A DNA stretch of 64,000 nt from Sinorhizobium terangae (GTDB lineage Bacteria > Pseudomonadota > Alphaproteobacteria > Rhizobiales > Rhizobiaceae), in the NCBI RefSeq assembly GCF_009601505.1, contig NZ_WITC01000128.1, positions 1 through 64,000 of the forward strand. Direction: 5' to 3'. Each line of letters starts with the position of its first letter. Position 1 is the stretch's first letter. The notes beneath the pieces were generated by a model. The model was not told the DNA's origin. It saw only the letters and a list, made by a program, of their open reading frames with translations, and made no database searches. Both the position numbers and the translations under genes were made by a program. This document shows positions 1 through 8,318 of the stretch, piece after piece.

Positions 1-130
1 GGACTAAGCCGCTCGCGCGGCAATGGCGCTTGTGGCTGGCGGTGCGTTTCCTGATCGACGTCGGTTCTTTGTGTCTCGGGTTCCTGGCCTGACGATTGAG
101 ACTTCTCAATCTGATGGACAGGAGGGTCCG

Positions 131-1018
131 ATGACAGAGGAGAAGACCACCGCGCTGCGTGAGCGGATGATCGAGGACATGCGCATCCGCGGGATGGGCG
201 ACAAGGCGCAGCAAGGCCACATCCGGGCGATCAAGGATTTCGCGGCCTTTCTGGGGCGCTCACCCGACACGGCGACGCCGGAGGAGTTGCGGGCCTACCA
301 GCTACACATGACCAATGCCGGGGTGACGCCCTCGACATTCAATGTCCGGATCATCGCGCTCAGGTTCTTTTTCGGGATCACCTGCGGGCGCGAGGAGATG
401 AAGCGGTACATGCAGTTCCAACGCAAACCGCAGAAGCTGCCGGTCGTCTTGAGCGTCGAGGAGGTCGCCGACCTGCTGGCCGCGGCTCCCGGGCCCGGGC
501 TGAAGTATCGGGCGGCGCTCAGCATCAGCTATGGCGCCGGGCTGCGGGCGTCGGAGGTGTGCCACCTCAAGGTCACTGACATCGACAGCGAGCGCATGCT
601 GATCCACGTCGAAGAAGGCAAGGGCGGCAAGGATCGCAAGGCCATGCTATCGCCGGGCTTGCTGGATCTGCTGCGCGATTACTGGCGGGAGGCGCGTCCG
701 CGGGGATGGTTGTTTCCCGGCAAGCCGAAGATCAATCCGATCTCGCCGCGCCAGCTCAACCGGGCCTTCACCGCGGCCAAGCACATGGCGGGCATCGCCA
801 AGCCCGCAACGCTGCATACCCTGCGCCACAGCTTCGCCACGCATCTGCTGGAGGCGAACACCGACGTGCGGGTGATCCAGGTTCTGCTCGGCCATGCCAA
901 GCTGAGCAGCACCGCCCGCTACACCCACGTCGCCACCAAGTTGATCCGCGACACCATCAGCCCGTTCGAGCGCCTGAAGCAGTTGGAGGATCTCACCCTG
1001 AGGCGTCGGCTGGAATGA
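131..1018 (+). CDS. tyrosine-type recombinase/integrase of an IS91-like element
   Basis: This is a 295-residue phage-integrase-fold recombinase that cuts and rejoins DNA through a covalent phosphotyrosine. The N-terminal half (about residues 5-90) is the SAM-like core-binding domain. The C-terminal half carries the full catalytic set: Arg139 in GAGLRASEV, His229-x-x-Arg232 in HTLRHSFATH, His255 in LLGHAKLSS and Tyr264 in TARYTHV. I chose the ATG at 131 because GGAGG lies 6 bases upstream; the open frame runs back to 23 but has no good ribosome site there. The transposase frame opens 13 bases after its stop. Its partner is broken but this gene looks intact. Confidence 0.9.
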   Translation: MTEEKTTALRERMIEDMRIRGMGDKAQQGHIRAIKDFAAFLGRSPDTATPEELRAYQLHMTNAGVTPSTFNVRIIALRFFFGITCGREEMKRYMQFQRKPQKLPVVLSVEEVADLLAAAPGPGLKYRAALSISYGAGLRASEVCHLKVTDIDSERMLIHVEEGKGGKDRKAMLSPGLLDLLRDYWREARPRGWLFPGKPKINPISPRQLNRAFTAAKHMAGIAKPATLHTLRHSFATHLLEANTDVRVIQVLLGHAKLSSTARYTHVATKLIRDTISPFERLKQLEDLTLRRRLE

Positions 1019-1031
1019 AGCGCGCGCCGGG

Positions 1032-2218
1032 GTGCCCCGGCAAAAGCTGGAGATCGCTGACATCTTCCGAGCCTATGGGCCTGCGTGGCGGCGAGCCAAT
1101 GCCGGGCATGTCAGCCTGACCCAGCTCAAGGTCATGGCGGCGATCGAAGCCTGCCGAACCGAGGCGCTCGGCGGGCATGTGGCGGCTTGCACCAAGTGCG
1201 GGCATAACCACATCGCCTATAATTCCTGCAAGAACCGGCACTGTCCGAAGTGCCAGGGCCCCGCGGCGCGCGACTGGATGGCCGCCCGCGCCGAAGACCT
1301 GCTGTCGGTCGAGTATTTCCACGTGGTCTTCACCCTGCCGGCCGAGATCGCGCAGATCGCTTACTGGAACAAGAAAGCTGTCTACGACCTGCTGTTTCGG
1401 GTATCGGCCGAGACGCTGAGCACTATCGCCGCCGATCCCCGGCAGCTTGGCGCGCACATCGGCATGACCAGCGTGCTACACACCTGGGGATCGGCGCTGA
1501 TCCATCACCCGCATGTGCACATCATCGTGCCCGGCGGCGGGCTGTCGCCGGATGGCACGCGGTGGATCTCATGCCGCCCCGGGTTCTTCCTGCCGGTGCG
1601 GGTTCTGTCGCGACTGTTCCGGCGGTTGTTTATCGCAGGGCTGCGGGCACTGCATTGCGCCGGCGATCTGAGGTTCTACGCTGATCTGACAGCTCTCGCA
1701 GAGGCTGACGCGTTCGCCGCCTGGCTGTGCGCAAATCAGAATGGGTCGTCTATGCCAAGCCGCCGTTCGGCGGTCCCGAAGCGGTGCTCGCCTATCTCAG
1801 CCGCTATACCCACCGGGTGGCGATCTCCAACAGCCGTCTGATCAGCGCCGATGCCGAGACCGTCACCTTCCGCTGGAAGGACTACCGGATCAAGACCGGC
1901 GACCGTCAGAAGGTGATGCGGCTGGCCACCGACGAGTTCATCCGCCGCTTCCTGCTCCATGTGCTGCCCGACGGTTTCCACCGCATCCGCCATTACGGCC
2001 TGCTCGCCAGTGCGGGCCGCAAGACCAAGGTCGCAAAGATCCGCGCTCTGCTCGGAGCGGAAACGGCCAAACACAATGATCCGCCAAGCGCTGAGACGAT
2101 CCCGCTCACTCTGAGACAGCCATGCCCCGAGTGCGGTGGCCCGATGCGCATCATCGAGATCTTCCGACGCGGTCAGAAACCCAGAGCCCGGGCGCCACCG
2201 AGAAAGCAGGCCGCATGA
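1032..2218 (+). pseudogene. IS91-family HUH transposase, frameshifted
   Basis: IS91 transposases move DNA by rolling-circle-like transfer. The first segment (1032 to about 1725) starts at a GTG with an IS91-like N-terminus (KLEIADIFR), has a zinc-binding cluster (CTKCGH...NRHCPKCQG) and the His-hydrophobe-His motif in HHPHVHIIVPGGG. The second segment, in another frame from about 1727, has the catalytic-tyrosine region (VLAYLSRYTHRVAISNSRL) and a C-terminal CPECGG zinc motif. In intact relatives the text reads AFAAWLAPLRK into WVVYAKPPF; here bases are missing at about 1718-1726 (a deletion of 1 modulo 3, about 7), which breaks the protein between the HUH and tyrosine motifs. Confidence 0.85.
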
Positions 2219-2634
2219 CAAGGTGCCCGTCACATTGGCCAAAGCCGACCCGAAAACACTCTGCATTCCGGGATCGGATCGCTTTGCGCCCAATAACACT
2301 GAGCATCGCAAAAGCGTCGAAATCGGCACCAACGAGACCGCCAGATCTGCTTCCGATCATCGCCTCCCACACCCTCGGGTCGGCGCCTTTGCGTCTGTCG
2401 GCAGCGCCGAAGTCCACAACAGACGCCCGCGGCCCCGCGCTTTCCCCATAGGTCCCACCCAGCCTCCGCGGCTTCCTCCTTCCAAGGTTTGTCAACGCGG
2501 GCCGCCCAACGCCAGCGGCAAACGTCGCGCTGCGGCCCGCATCGAAAAACCTTCAGGAAAGCAGTCGTTGCAAGTATGCTGTGATAAGCTGCTCAATGTG
2601 GAGAAAAGCCTGCCCTGGCGAGACCGCTATAACA

Positions 2635-2784
2635 CCGAATGCCGCAAAATCTCTCGTCCGTCTGTTTTACACCGACTTGTTTCAAAACCTGGCAGCAGCC
2701 GAGGAGTGCATCGGCCGCGACTATAACAACGAGCAAGCCGGACATAGGCCGGACGTGCTCCGCGCGCATCCCTCGTTTCACCGG
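2635..2784 (+). pseudogene. possible remnant of a SnoaL/NTF2-like protein
   Basis: One frame here reads LVRLFYTDLFQNLAAAEECI then RDYNNEQAGHRPDVL, which resembles the start of SnoaL-like (NTF2-fold) small proteins. It has no start with a ribosome site and runs straight into the antisense TetR gene. The rest of 2219-2634 shows no gene and is probably the downstream flank of the IS91-like element. Identification rests on about 45 residues read by eye and is tentative. Confidence 0.25.
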
Positions 2785-3374
2785 GGCGAGGGACCCAGGC
2801 TGATCAGCCGCTTCGCCGCGTCCGCCGCGGCGATGCAGTAGCCACGGTCCCCGTGGATCAGGATCATGACCATCGCCCCTTCGATCAGCAGGAACAGCTC
2901 GCGCGCCCGCTCCTTCGGCGACGGCACGTTCGCTTCGGCGAGAAGCGTTTCCAAATGCTGCTCCAACAGGGCCTTGTGCTCACGCGCTATCGAGCGCGCG
3001 GGGTGGCCGGACAGATCGGCGAGTTCGATGGCCAGCCGGGTGAAGCCGGAGCCCGCCCAGCGTGGCTTGGAAGACCACTTGACCAAGCCTTCGAACAGCT
3101 TGTCGATCAGCGCGTCCGCGCCGCCCGACAGGTCGATGCCGTAATTCTGGAAGTCGGCGAAGCTGCGCTCGTGCTGCGAGGCGAGCACCGCGGTCAGCAG
3201 CGCGTCCTTGCTGTCGAAGTGATAGTAGAGCGTGCGCTTGGTGACGCCCGCGGCATCCGCGATCTGATCCATGCCGACGCGGAAAAAACCGCGGCGGCGA
3301 AACAGCTTGTAAGCCGCCTGCAGGATTTCGGACCTGGTCTCCTCGGACGCTCTGGGCATGGGGCGCGCCGCCAT
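2778..3374 (-). CDS. TetR/AcrR family transcriptional regulator
   Basis: This 198-residue one-component repressor has an N-terminal TetR helix-turn-helix (about residues 12-58, GMDQIADAAGVTKRTLYYHF) and an all-helical ligand-binding C-terminal domain ending in a dimer-helix segment. It is divergent from the alpha-hydroxy-acid dehydrogenase gene at 3466, with 91 bases between the starts, so it most likely controls that gene and itself. A dyad sits at 3380-3405, directly against its start. The ATG at 3374 and an in-frame ATG at 3359 are both possible and neither has a clear Shine-Dalgarno sequence. The ligand cannot be told from sequence. Confidence 0.9.
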   Translation of the reverse strand: MAARPMPRASEETRSEILQAAYKLFRRRGFFRVGMDQIADAAGVTKRTLYYHFDSKDALLTAVLASQHERSFADFQNYGIDLSGGADALIDKLFEGLVKWSSKPRWAGSGFTRLAIELADLSGHPARSIAREHKALLEQHLETLLAEANVPSPKERARELFLLIEGAMVMILIHGDRGYCIAAADAAKRLISLGPSPR

Positions 3375-3379
3375 CGCCG

Positions 3380-3405
3380 GTAAGTATACTCGCTAGTGAA
3401 TTTAC
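3380..3405. promoter_or_regulatory. candidate TetR operator between divergent genes
   Basis: A gapped dyad GTAA-N4-ACT-N4-AGT-N4-TTAC lies between the TetR gene start (3374) and the dehydrogenase start (3466). TetR family dimers usually bind such symmetric sites in the divergent spacer. No binding data are available. Confidence 0.5.
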
Positions 3406-3465
3406 ATCAGCGGGCACGCGGCCTTCAATGATCACCGCAAGCGAATATTCGATGGGAGGACGACG

Positions 3466-4692
3466 ATGGAACGGGTAGTCCCCACAGCGCTCGATGTCCC
3501 GACAGGGATCGTAACACCGCCTGACACGGCCGACGCAGCGTCGGTGAAGCCAAAGCTCATGACAAATATGACCTGCATCGAGGACCTGCGCAGGGCGGCG
3601 CGTCGCCGGGTGCCGCGCGTCTTCTTCGACTATGCCGAGGCCGGCTCCTATGCGGAGCAGACGCTGCGCGCCAACCGCGCCGACCTCGAGCGCATCACGC
3701 TCAGGCAGCGGGTGCTGGTCGACGTCGAGCATCGCGACACGGCAACCACGATCCTCGGCGAGAAGGTGTCGCTGCCGGTGGCCCTTGCGCCGATCGGCCT
3801 CGGCGGCATGCAATGGGCCGATGGGGAGATCCTCGCCTGCCGCGCCGCGAAAGCCGCAGGCATTCCCTATACAATGAGCACGATGTCGATATGCTCCATC
3901 GAAGACGTTGCCCAAGCGGTCGGCAAGCCGTTCTGGTTCCAACTCTATGTGATGAAGGACCGCGGCTTCGTGCGCGCGCTGGCCGAGCGCGCGCAAGAAG
4001 CCCGCTGCAGCGCGCTGGTGCTCACTGTTGACCTGCAGGTGCTGGGGCAGCGCCATGACGATGTCAGAAACGGGCTTTCGGTGCCGCCGGCGCTGAAGCC
4101 GCGCACCATCCTGGACATTGCCAGCCGACCGGGTTGGGCTGCTCGCATGCTCACGGCAAAGCGCTGGACTTTCGGCAACCTCGTCGGCCACGTGAAGGGC
4201 GAGGACAGCGTCACGGCCGTCGCGGACTGGGTGGCTCATCAGTTCGATCCAGCGCTGAACTGGAGCGATGTCGACTGGATCCGGAGCATCTGGCCGGGCA
4301 AGCTGATCCTCAAGGGCATCCTCAACGTCGACGACGCGCGCAGCGCCAGCAAGGCCGGCGCCGACGCCATCGTGGTTTCCAACCATGGCGGCCGGCAACT
4401 CGATGGCGCGCCCTCGACCATCTCGATGCTGCCGAGGATCGCCGAAGCGGTAGGCTCGGAGGTGGAGGTGCTGTTCGACGGCGGTGTGCGCTCGGGCCAG
4501 GACGTGATGCGAGCGCTGGCCCTTGGCGCCCGGGCCTGCCTGGTCGGTCGCGCCTATGTCTACGGCCTCGGCGCTGGCGGCGAGGCGGGCGTGGCGACAG
4601 CCATCGAAATCCTGCGCAACGAGCTATCCGTCACCATGGCACTGACGGGCACGCGGAGCGTCGCGGAGGTTGATGGGAGGGTGCTGAATTAG
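3466..4692 (+). CDS. FMN-dependent alpha-hydroxy-acid dehydrogenase (L-lactate dehydrogenase-like)
   Basis: This 408-residue TIM-barrel flavoprotein belongs to the glycolate oxidase / L-lactate dehydrogenase / mandelate dehydrogenase family, which oxidises 2-hydroxy acids to 2-keto acids using FMN. The family signature SNHGGRQLDG (about residue 305) contains the catalytic His-Gly-Gly-Arg. The FMN-phosphate loop follows as LFDGGVRSGQD and ALGARACLVGRAYVYG. The substrate is not resolved; closest by eye is LldD. An N-terminal extension of about 30 residues precedes the usual start (MTCIEDLRRAA). The ATG at 3466 is preceded by GGGAGGACGACG. Divergence from a TetR regulator suggests substrate-responsive control. 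Confidence 0.9.
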   Translation: MERVVPTALDVPTGIVTPPDTADAASVKPKLMTNMTCIEDLRRAARRRVPRVFFDYAEAGSYAEQTLRANRADLERITLRQRVLVDVEHRDTATTILGEKVSLPVALAPIGLGGMQWADGEILACRAAKAAGIPYTMSTMSICSIEDVAQAVGKPFWFQLYVMKDRGFVRALAERAQEARCSALVLTVDLQVLGQRHDDVRNGLSVPPALKPRTILDIASRPGWAARMLTAKRWTFGNLVGHVKGEDSVTAVADWVAHQFDPALNWSDVDWIRSIWPGKLILKGILNVDDARSASKAGADAIVVSNHGGRQLDGAPSTISMLPRIAEAVGSEVEVLFDGGVRSGQDVMRALALGARACLVGRAYVYGLGAGGEAGVATAIEILRNELSVTMALTGTRSVAEVDGRVLN

Positions 4693-4739
4693 GGGCTCGA
4701 GCGCTGAGACGCCGGCGGGACAGCGCCCCCTCTGGTCTG

Positions 4740-4772
4740 CCGACCATCTCCCCCTCGAGTGGAGATGGTCGG
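4740..4772. repeat. extragenic palindrome (REP-like stem-loop)
   Basis: Perfect 12-base arms CCGACCATCTCC and GGAGATGGTCGG enclose a 9-base loop, about 50 bases after the dehydrogenase stop. The surrounding sequence resembles palindromes common between rhizobial genes. It could also help end transcription, but no T-run follows on either strand. The rest of 4693-4956 holds no gene. Confidence 0.7.
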
Positions 4773-4956
4773 CTTCGGCGACCACGCCTTCCATGCAGGC
4801 GGCGGGCCGCAGTCGGAGCAGCAATGACCGCTAAGGGTCGAAACGAGCCGTGCGTCCGCCGGCCTATTAATGACCGCTTACGGGGCGCTAAGCGGATGTA
4901 AATAGTGCCGGCTGCCTCCGGCACGCGAAGCGCCACCGCTGGCTTCCCCTGCCCGC

Positions 4957-5430
4957 TCAGTTATATGGCGAATTGCAGGCGCGGCGCGGTCCATCGTGGG
5001 GCTGGAAGGTATTGTCGGTCGACCGGTAGGAGATGTAGCGCTCGCGGCACCAGCGCATATGGGCATTGGCGTCGTAGCGGATCAGCTGCTGCTGCCGGCG
5101 CACGCGTCCCGGGTCGAGTGCTGGCGGCTTCGGCCCGCCGACGGTCGCGCCCGGGCCGATGCCTATGTCGTAAGGCTGGCCGCGATAGCGCGCGGCGGCG
5201 CCGGAGTTCGGATAACGGTTGACCTGGAAGTCCCGGTATTCCCGCTCGATGAAAAGCTCGTGGCGGGACATGCCCCGGTAGCCGCTGCCGTAGTTAGTGC
5301 CATAGTTTCCCCTGAGCGGCACGCCGATGCAGACGCCGATGCACGGCGTCTGGGCCTTGACCGGCGGCGCGGCCGAAACGGCGGTCAGGAGCGCAAGTGC
5401 GATGGTGGCTGCAATCTTCACGGGCTTCAC
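4957..5430 (-). CDS. BA14K family secreted protein
   Basis: This 157-residue protein is related to the Brucella 14-kDa immunoreactive BA14K proteins, which are small exported proteins of Rhizobiales. Residues 1-26 form a signal peptide (basic start, hydrophobic run, cleavage near VKAQ). The C-terminal third carries the family signature: WCRERYISYRSTDNTFQP followed by GPRRACNSPY. The middle is rich in Tyr, Arg and Pro and appears low in structure. A start at 5430 is supported by AAGGGAAAGGTGAAG just upstream. A paralogue lies at 5822-6346. In Brucella the family is linked to lectin-like binding; the role here is unknown. Confidence 0.88.
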   Translation of the reverse strand: MKPVKIAATIALALLTAVSAAPPVKAQTPCIGVCIGVPLRGNYGTNYGSGYRGMSRHELFIEREYRDFQVNRYPNSGAAARYRGQPYDIGIGPGATVGGPKPPALDPGRVRRQQQLIRYDANAHMRWCRERYISYRSTDNTFQPHDGPRRACNSPYN

Positions 5431-5535
5431 CTTTCCCTTCCTTCATGAAGGAACGTTTCTCACGGCAGAATTGATCCCCCGTCAATATACACCATCTGGC
5501 ATTGAAAGGCCGCGCGACCCCGCAAGCTCTCTCGC

Positions 5536-5641
5536 CTACAGCGCCGCGCGTTTTATCGGACGCGCAAAGGGCGCTGTAGCACTTTGAAGCGCTGCATGTT
5601 TGTTTCCTTAAATCGGGCACGATTTAGGGAAACATGCAGTA
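5536..5641. repeat. RIME1-like element, copy 1 (complete)
   Basis: Two palindromic modules lie side by side. The first (5536-5579) starts CTACAGCGCCGCGCG and ends GGGCGCTGTAG. The second (5592-5639) begins CTGCATGTTT, carries a TTAAATCGGGCACGATTTA core and ends AACATGCAG. The same pair recurs throughout the window and matches the known Rhizobium intergenic mosaic element RIME1 in organisation. Confidence 0.8.
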
Positions 5642-5821
5642 GGCTGGCTACTGAATGCTCCCCCTCAAGACCTGCAGGGCCGCGCGTCCACTCGCTGCTG
5701 CCTCGTCGGCCGCGGCATGGGGCGGCTCTCCTGCGCGCCGCCGAATTCAAGGAAATAGCATCCCCCGCGCGTGTGTTTTAACGCGCGGTACCCTCAGCAC
5801 ACGGGTCACCCGTATCCACCG

Positions 5822-6346
5822 TCAATAGTAAGGCGAGACACACACCTGGCGCGGACCGTAATAGGGCTGGAACGTGTTGTCGTAAGCCCGATAGGACCGG
5901 TAGCGCGCATAGCACCAGTTCGTGTGCGCATTGCCACCATAATAGGTCTGGCGGTAATAGCGCGGCGCGTAGTAGCGCGGACGGTAGGTCGGGGCGTAGT
6001 AGCCGCCATTGTAGTAGCCGCTATCGTAGTAGCCGCCATTGTAGTAGCCGGGGCCGTAATAACTCGGCTGCGCCAGCGCGCCGCCGAGGAGCGCTCCGAC
6101 AGCAAGCCCGCCGAGCGCCCAGGCCCAGTCATCGTCGCCGCCGCCATGGTGGTGATGATGGCCGCCGTGATGGCCGCCCCATCCGCCCCTGTGTCCGCCG
6201 CGATGACGCCAGTACTGGACCGGCTGCACATCCGGCACCCCGATCTTCGGGGCCGTCGGAGCGGAAATGGTGGGAAACGCCATGGCCGGCGGCACGCTCG
6301 TCAGCGCCGTCGCCAGCGACAAGGCAATGATAGATAGCCTCTTCAT
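5822..6346 (-). CDS. BA14K family secreted protein, Gly/His/Tyr-rich
   Basis: This 174-residue exported protein is the second BA14K member here. Residues 1-23 form a signal peptide ending near AMAFP. A His/Gly-rich stretch (about residues 48-70, including [17 protein letters not shown]) may bind metal ions. A short membrane-like segment ([16 protein letters not shown]) and tandem YYxxGYY units follow, and the protein ends with the BA14K signature ([18 protein letters not shown] and [11 protein letters not shown]). I chose the ATG at 6346 because GGAGGAAAAGGTGAAG lies just upstream; the frame opens 12 codons earlier without support. It is unlike 4957-5430 except in the signature. Confidence 0.85.
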   Translation of the reverse strand: MKRLSIIALSLATALTSVPPAMAFPTISAPTAPKIGVPDVQPVQYWRHRGGHRGGWGGHHGGHHHHHGGGDDDWAWALGGLAVGALLGGALAQPSYYGPGYYNGGYYDSGYYNGGYYAPTYRPRYYAPRYYRQTYYGGNAHTNWCYARYRSYRAYDNTFQPYYGPRQVCVSPYY

Positions 6347-6364
6347 TGGCTTCACCTTTTCCTC

Positions 6365-6472
6365 CACAGCGCCGCGCGTCAAACGTGGCGCGCAAACGGC
6401 GCTGCGGAACTCTAAGTCTGCTGCATATTTTTGTCCTTAATCGGTTTCGATTCAAGCAATTACGCAAGCAGC
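6365..6472. repeat. RIME1-like element, copy 2 (degenerate)
   Basis: The first module (CACAGCGCCGCGCGTC to GGCGCTGCGG) is clear. The second module keeps CTGCATATTT and TCCTTAATCGGTTTCGATTCAAG but its right arm has decayed. Confidence 0.65.
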
Positions 6473-6982
6473 AGGAAAGCATTTCGTTCAAATAATGGCC
6501 GAATCACGGTACCGCGCGACCCACCGCGAAAAAACTGCGATATCTTGCTCGCGAGACGCCCGCTCGACCGCGACGGCCACTACGGCGTTTTCTTCGCTGC
6601 CCGTCACATCGCAACAATCAACTTGACCAACGCAATCCGTCAGTGATGTATCCGAACAGGTGTCCGCCATGTCCCCGGGGCTAAACAACAAGCACGGGGA
6701 ATGAGGAAATTCGCGGCTACGGCCGAGCGAAAAATCATGCCAACTGAGGAACGCCCTGTCACGCCCGCGCCGACCATCGGGAACGCTCTTGCCGCTACGG
6801 CGTTATCGTCTCAACCGCAGCGTTCGTCCTGCATGTTCCCTTAAACCGGGATCGTTTTAGGGGTAAAATGCGGGAGGTGGCCTTTTTGCGTCGGAAGTGA
6901 CGTTCGGGCGCCGGAGAGAGGGCGCATGCTGCACGGCGTCCGTGCTGTGGCCGGATGCTGGAACGGACACAGGAGCAATGCC
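6473..6982. other. intergenic stretch with one decayed RIME module
   Basis: No convincing gene was found in these 510 bases. A decayed RIME second module lies at about 6828-6873 (CTGCATGTTCCCTTAAACCG, then ATCGTTTTAGGGGTAAAATG). The remainder shows no pattern I can support. Confidence 0.5.
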
Positions 6983-7282
6983 ATGAGAGTATCTCTGAAA
7001 ACACTCGTCCTCACATCCGCCCTTGTCGGCGCGGCCGCACCGGCCCTTGCCGACATGTACTATGTGGATCGCGCGCCGACAGGCAGTATCTACTACGCCG
7101 ATCCGACACCGGACGTCGTTTACGTCGATCCGATGCCCACCGGCAGCATCTATTATCAGCGCTCTTATCGGATTCCGCCGGCGAACCTGGGGGCGGCCCG
7201 CGATCGCTACACCAACGAATACCAGGGCAGCCACCAGAACGACTACTACCTGGGCATCACGCCCCCGCCAACAGCGCCGTGA
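6983..7282 (+). CDS. small secreted protein with duplicated PTGSIYY motif
   Basis: This 99-residue protein has no recognised domain. Residues 1-23 form a signal peptide (basic start, hydrophobic run, cleavage near ALAD). The mature part begins with two near-identical units, YYVDRAPTGSIYYADPTPD and VYVDPMPTGSIYYQRSY, rich in Tyr, Asp and Pro. It continues with a charged NEYQGSHQNDYY stretch and a Pro-rich tail. The ATG at 6983 has AGGAGCAATGCC upstream; an earlier in-frame ATG at 6926 would spoil the signal peptide. It stands alone between RIME elements. Function unknown; a periplasmic or surface role is inferred only from the signal peptide. Confidence 0.75.
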   Translation: MRVSLKTLVLTSALVGAAAPALADMYYVDRAPTGSIYYADPTPDVVYVDPMPTGSIYYQRSYRIPPANLGAARDRYTNEYQGSHQNDYYLGITPPPTAP

Positions 7283-7301
7283 GGCTGTGGGATGTCGTCA
7301 T

Positions 7302-7401
7302 TGCTGCATGATTCCTTAAATCGGAATCGATTTAAATCATGCAGCAATTCAAAGCGCTACAGCGACCTTTGCACGTCCGGTTAGACGCGCGGCGCTGTGG
7401 C
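7302..7401. repeat. RIME1-like element, copy 3 (complete, reverse order)
   Basis: The TTAAATCGGAATCGATTTAA-type module with CTGCATG/CATGCAG arms comes first, then GCAATTCAAAGCGCTACAGC and the GACGCGCGGCGCTGTGG module. It lies between two convergent genes. Confidence 0.8.
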
Positions 7402-7450
7402 AGGAGGCTGCTCCAGACACTGGAAACTGCCAGTGTCAAGGAAAATATTC

Positions 7451-8071
7451 CTATAATTGCTCAAACAGAGCACCGCCCTCTCCATATTCACGCAAGCCCT
7501 TGTCGAAGAGCAGCGCGTTGAGGCCGCGTTTCAACCATGCGAGTTGCGGCTCCGGCATCAGCCGCAGGCCCTCATAGTCCATGACGCAGACGTTGAAGAC
7601 AGTGGTTTTCACCTGCCGTCCTTCCGCGCATCCGGAAAGCACGCTGTCGAGCCGCATCATCCGATCGGCGGCCTTCAGCGCGATCCGCGCGCGCTCCTCG
7701 GTCGTCTCGCCCGGGTGTCCCGCGACGCGATCGAGCGCCTGGGCCCGCACGCTCGGGTAGGCAATGCCGTTCCGATGATAATAGCGCGCCATCGCCACGG
7801 CATAGTCATCGCCCGCCTCGCGCTGCTCGGCGGTGATTCGCCCGTCCAGGAACAGGCGGCCGAGCGTGTAGCCGGCAAAGGCGCTCGTTGTGTCCAGCCC
7901 GTGCATGCGCTTGCGCGCCGCCAGTGCCACCGCGATCATCTCCTTTTCGCTCTCCTGTCTTGACCATTCCGGCCGGATCTTGCCGCAGGCAAAGCGCGCG
8001 GCATTGACCTTGCGCGGGCGTCCAAGCTGGGCCTTGCGCTTTGCACGCAGTTTGTGGGCTTTGCTCGTCAT
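7451..8071 (-). CDS. conserved hypothetical protein, phage/island-type
   Basis: This 206-residue protein is not recognised. Its first 35 residues are strongly basic (SKAHKLRAKRKAQLGRPRK), suggesting nucleic-acid contact; the rest is mostly helical and ends in an acidic tail. No membrane segment or signal peptide is present. The ATG at 8071 has GAAAGGACCCC upstream, while the longer frame to 8200 begins inside repeat DNA. It lies next to a DnaA domain IV-like protein on the same strand and near a CI-type repressor, so a phage- or island-derived origin is inferred from context only. Confidence 0.65.
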   Translation of the reverse strand: MTSKAHKLRAKRKAQLGRPRKVNAARFACGKIRPEWSRQESEKEMIAVALAARKRMHGLDTTSAFAGYTLGRLFLDGRITAEQREAGDDYAVAMARYYHRNGIAYPSVRAQALDRVAGHPGETTEERARIALKAADRMMRLDSVLSGCAEGRQVKTTVFNVCVMDYEGLRLMPEPQLAWLKRGLNALLFDKGLREYGEGGALFEQL

Positions 8072-8090
8072 TTTCGGGGTCCTTTCAAAA

Positions 8091-8160
8091 GCGGGGTAGG
8101 AAAAGTGTGAAGCGGTTTTGCGTCTAGCCCGCGTCAACAAGAAGCGGGGTAGGAAAAGTG
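8091..8160. repeat. AAAAGTG-type palindromic repeat, one full and one partial copy
   Basis: The unit GCGGGGTAGGAAAAGTGTGA, then AGCGGTTTTGCGTCTAGCCCGC (8091-8132), has inverted ends GCGGGGTA/TAGCCCGC. A truncated copy restarts at 8144. The core GGAAAAGTG-N4-GCGGTTTTCCGTC recurs at 9183, 9246, 12593, 12650 and, more diverged, at 17904. Confidence 0.6.
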
Positions 8161-8318
8161 GTTCCCGGCATCCGTTCCTCGCCGCGCGATAGGAGAGCAC
8201 GGTGAGGAAAATGTCCGTCCGTCTCGTCCCAGTCGGGCGCGGAGCACGTGAATCGATTTCTCTGAAATCAAGCGCAACTCCTTGAAACGCTTACGCCGAT
8301 CGCCAAGCCACGACCGGC

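Larger units (their letters stand above)
131..2218 (+). mobile_element. IS91-like element with an accompanying tyrosine recombinase
   Basis: A tyrosine recombinase gene is followed after 13 bases by an IS91-type HUH transposase on the same strand. This pairing is known from IS91-like elements of Rhizobiales. The transposase is frameshifted, so the copy is probably not self-mobile. IS91 elements lack ordinary inverted repeats and I could not place the origin or terminus ends, so the limits given are only those of the coding part. The real element probably extends into 2219-2630. Confidence 0.75.

Noticed and set aside
2980-4398. 472-codon open frame antisense to the alpha-hydroxy-acid dehydrogenase
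   Set aside because: It runs across the regulator and the dehydrogenase without any family feature; both true genes are clear.
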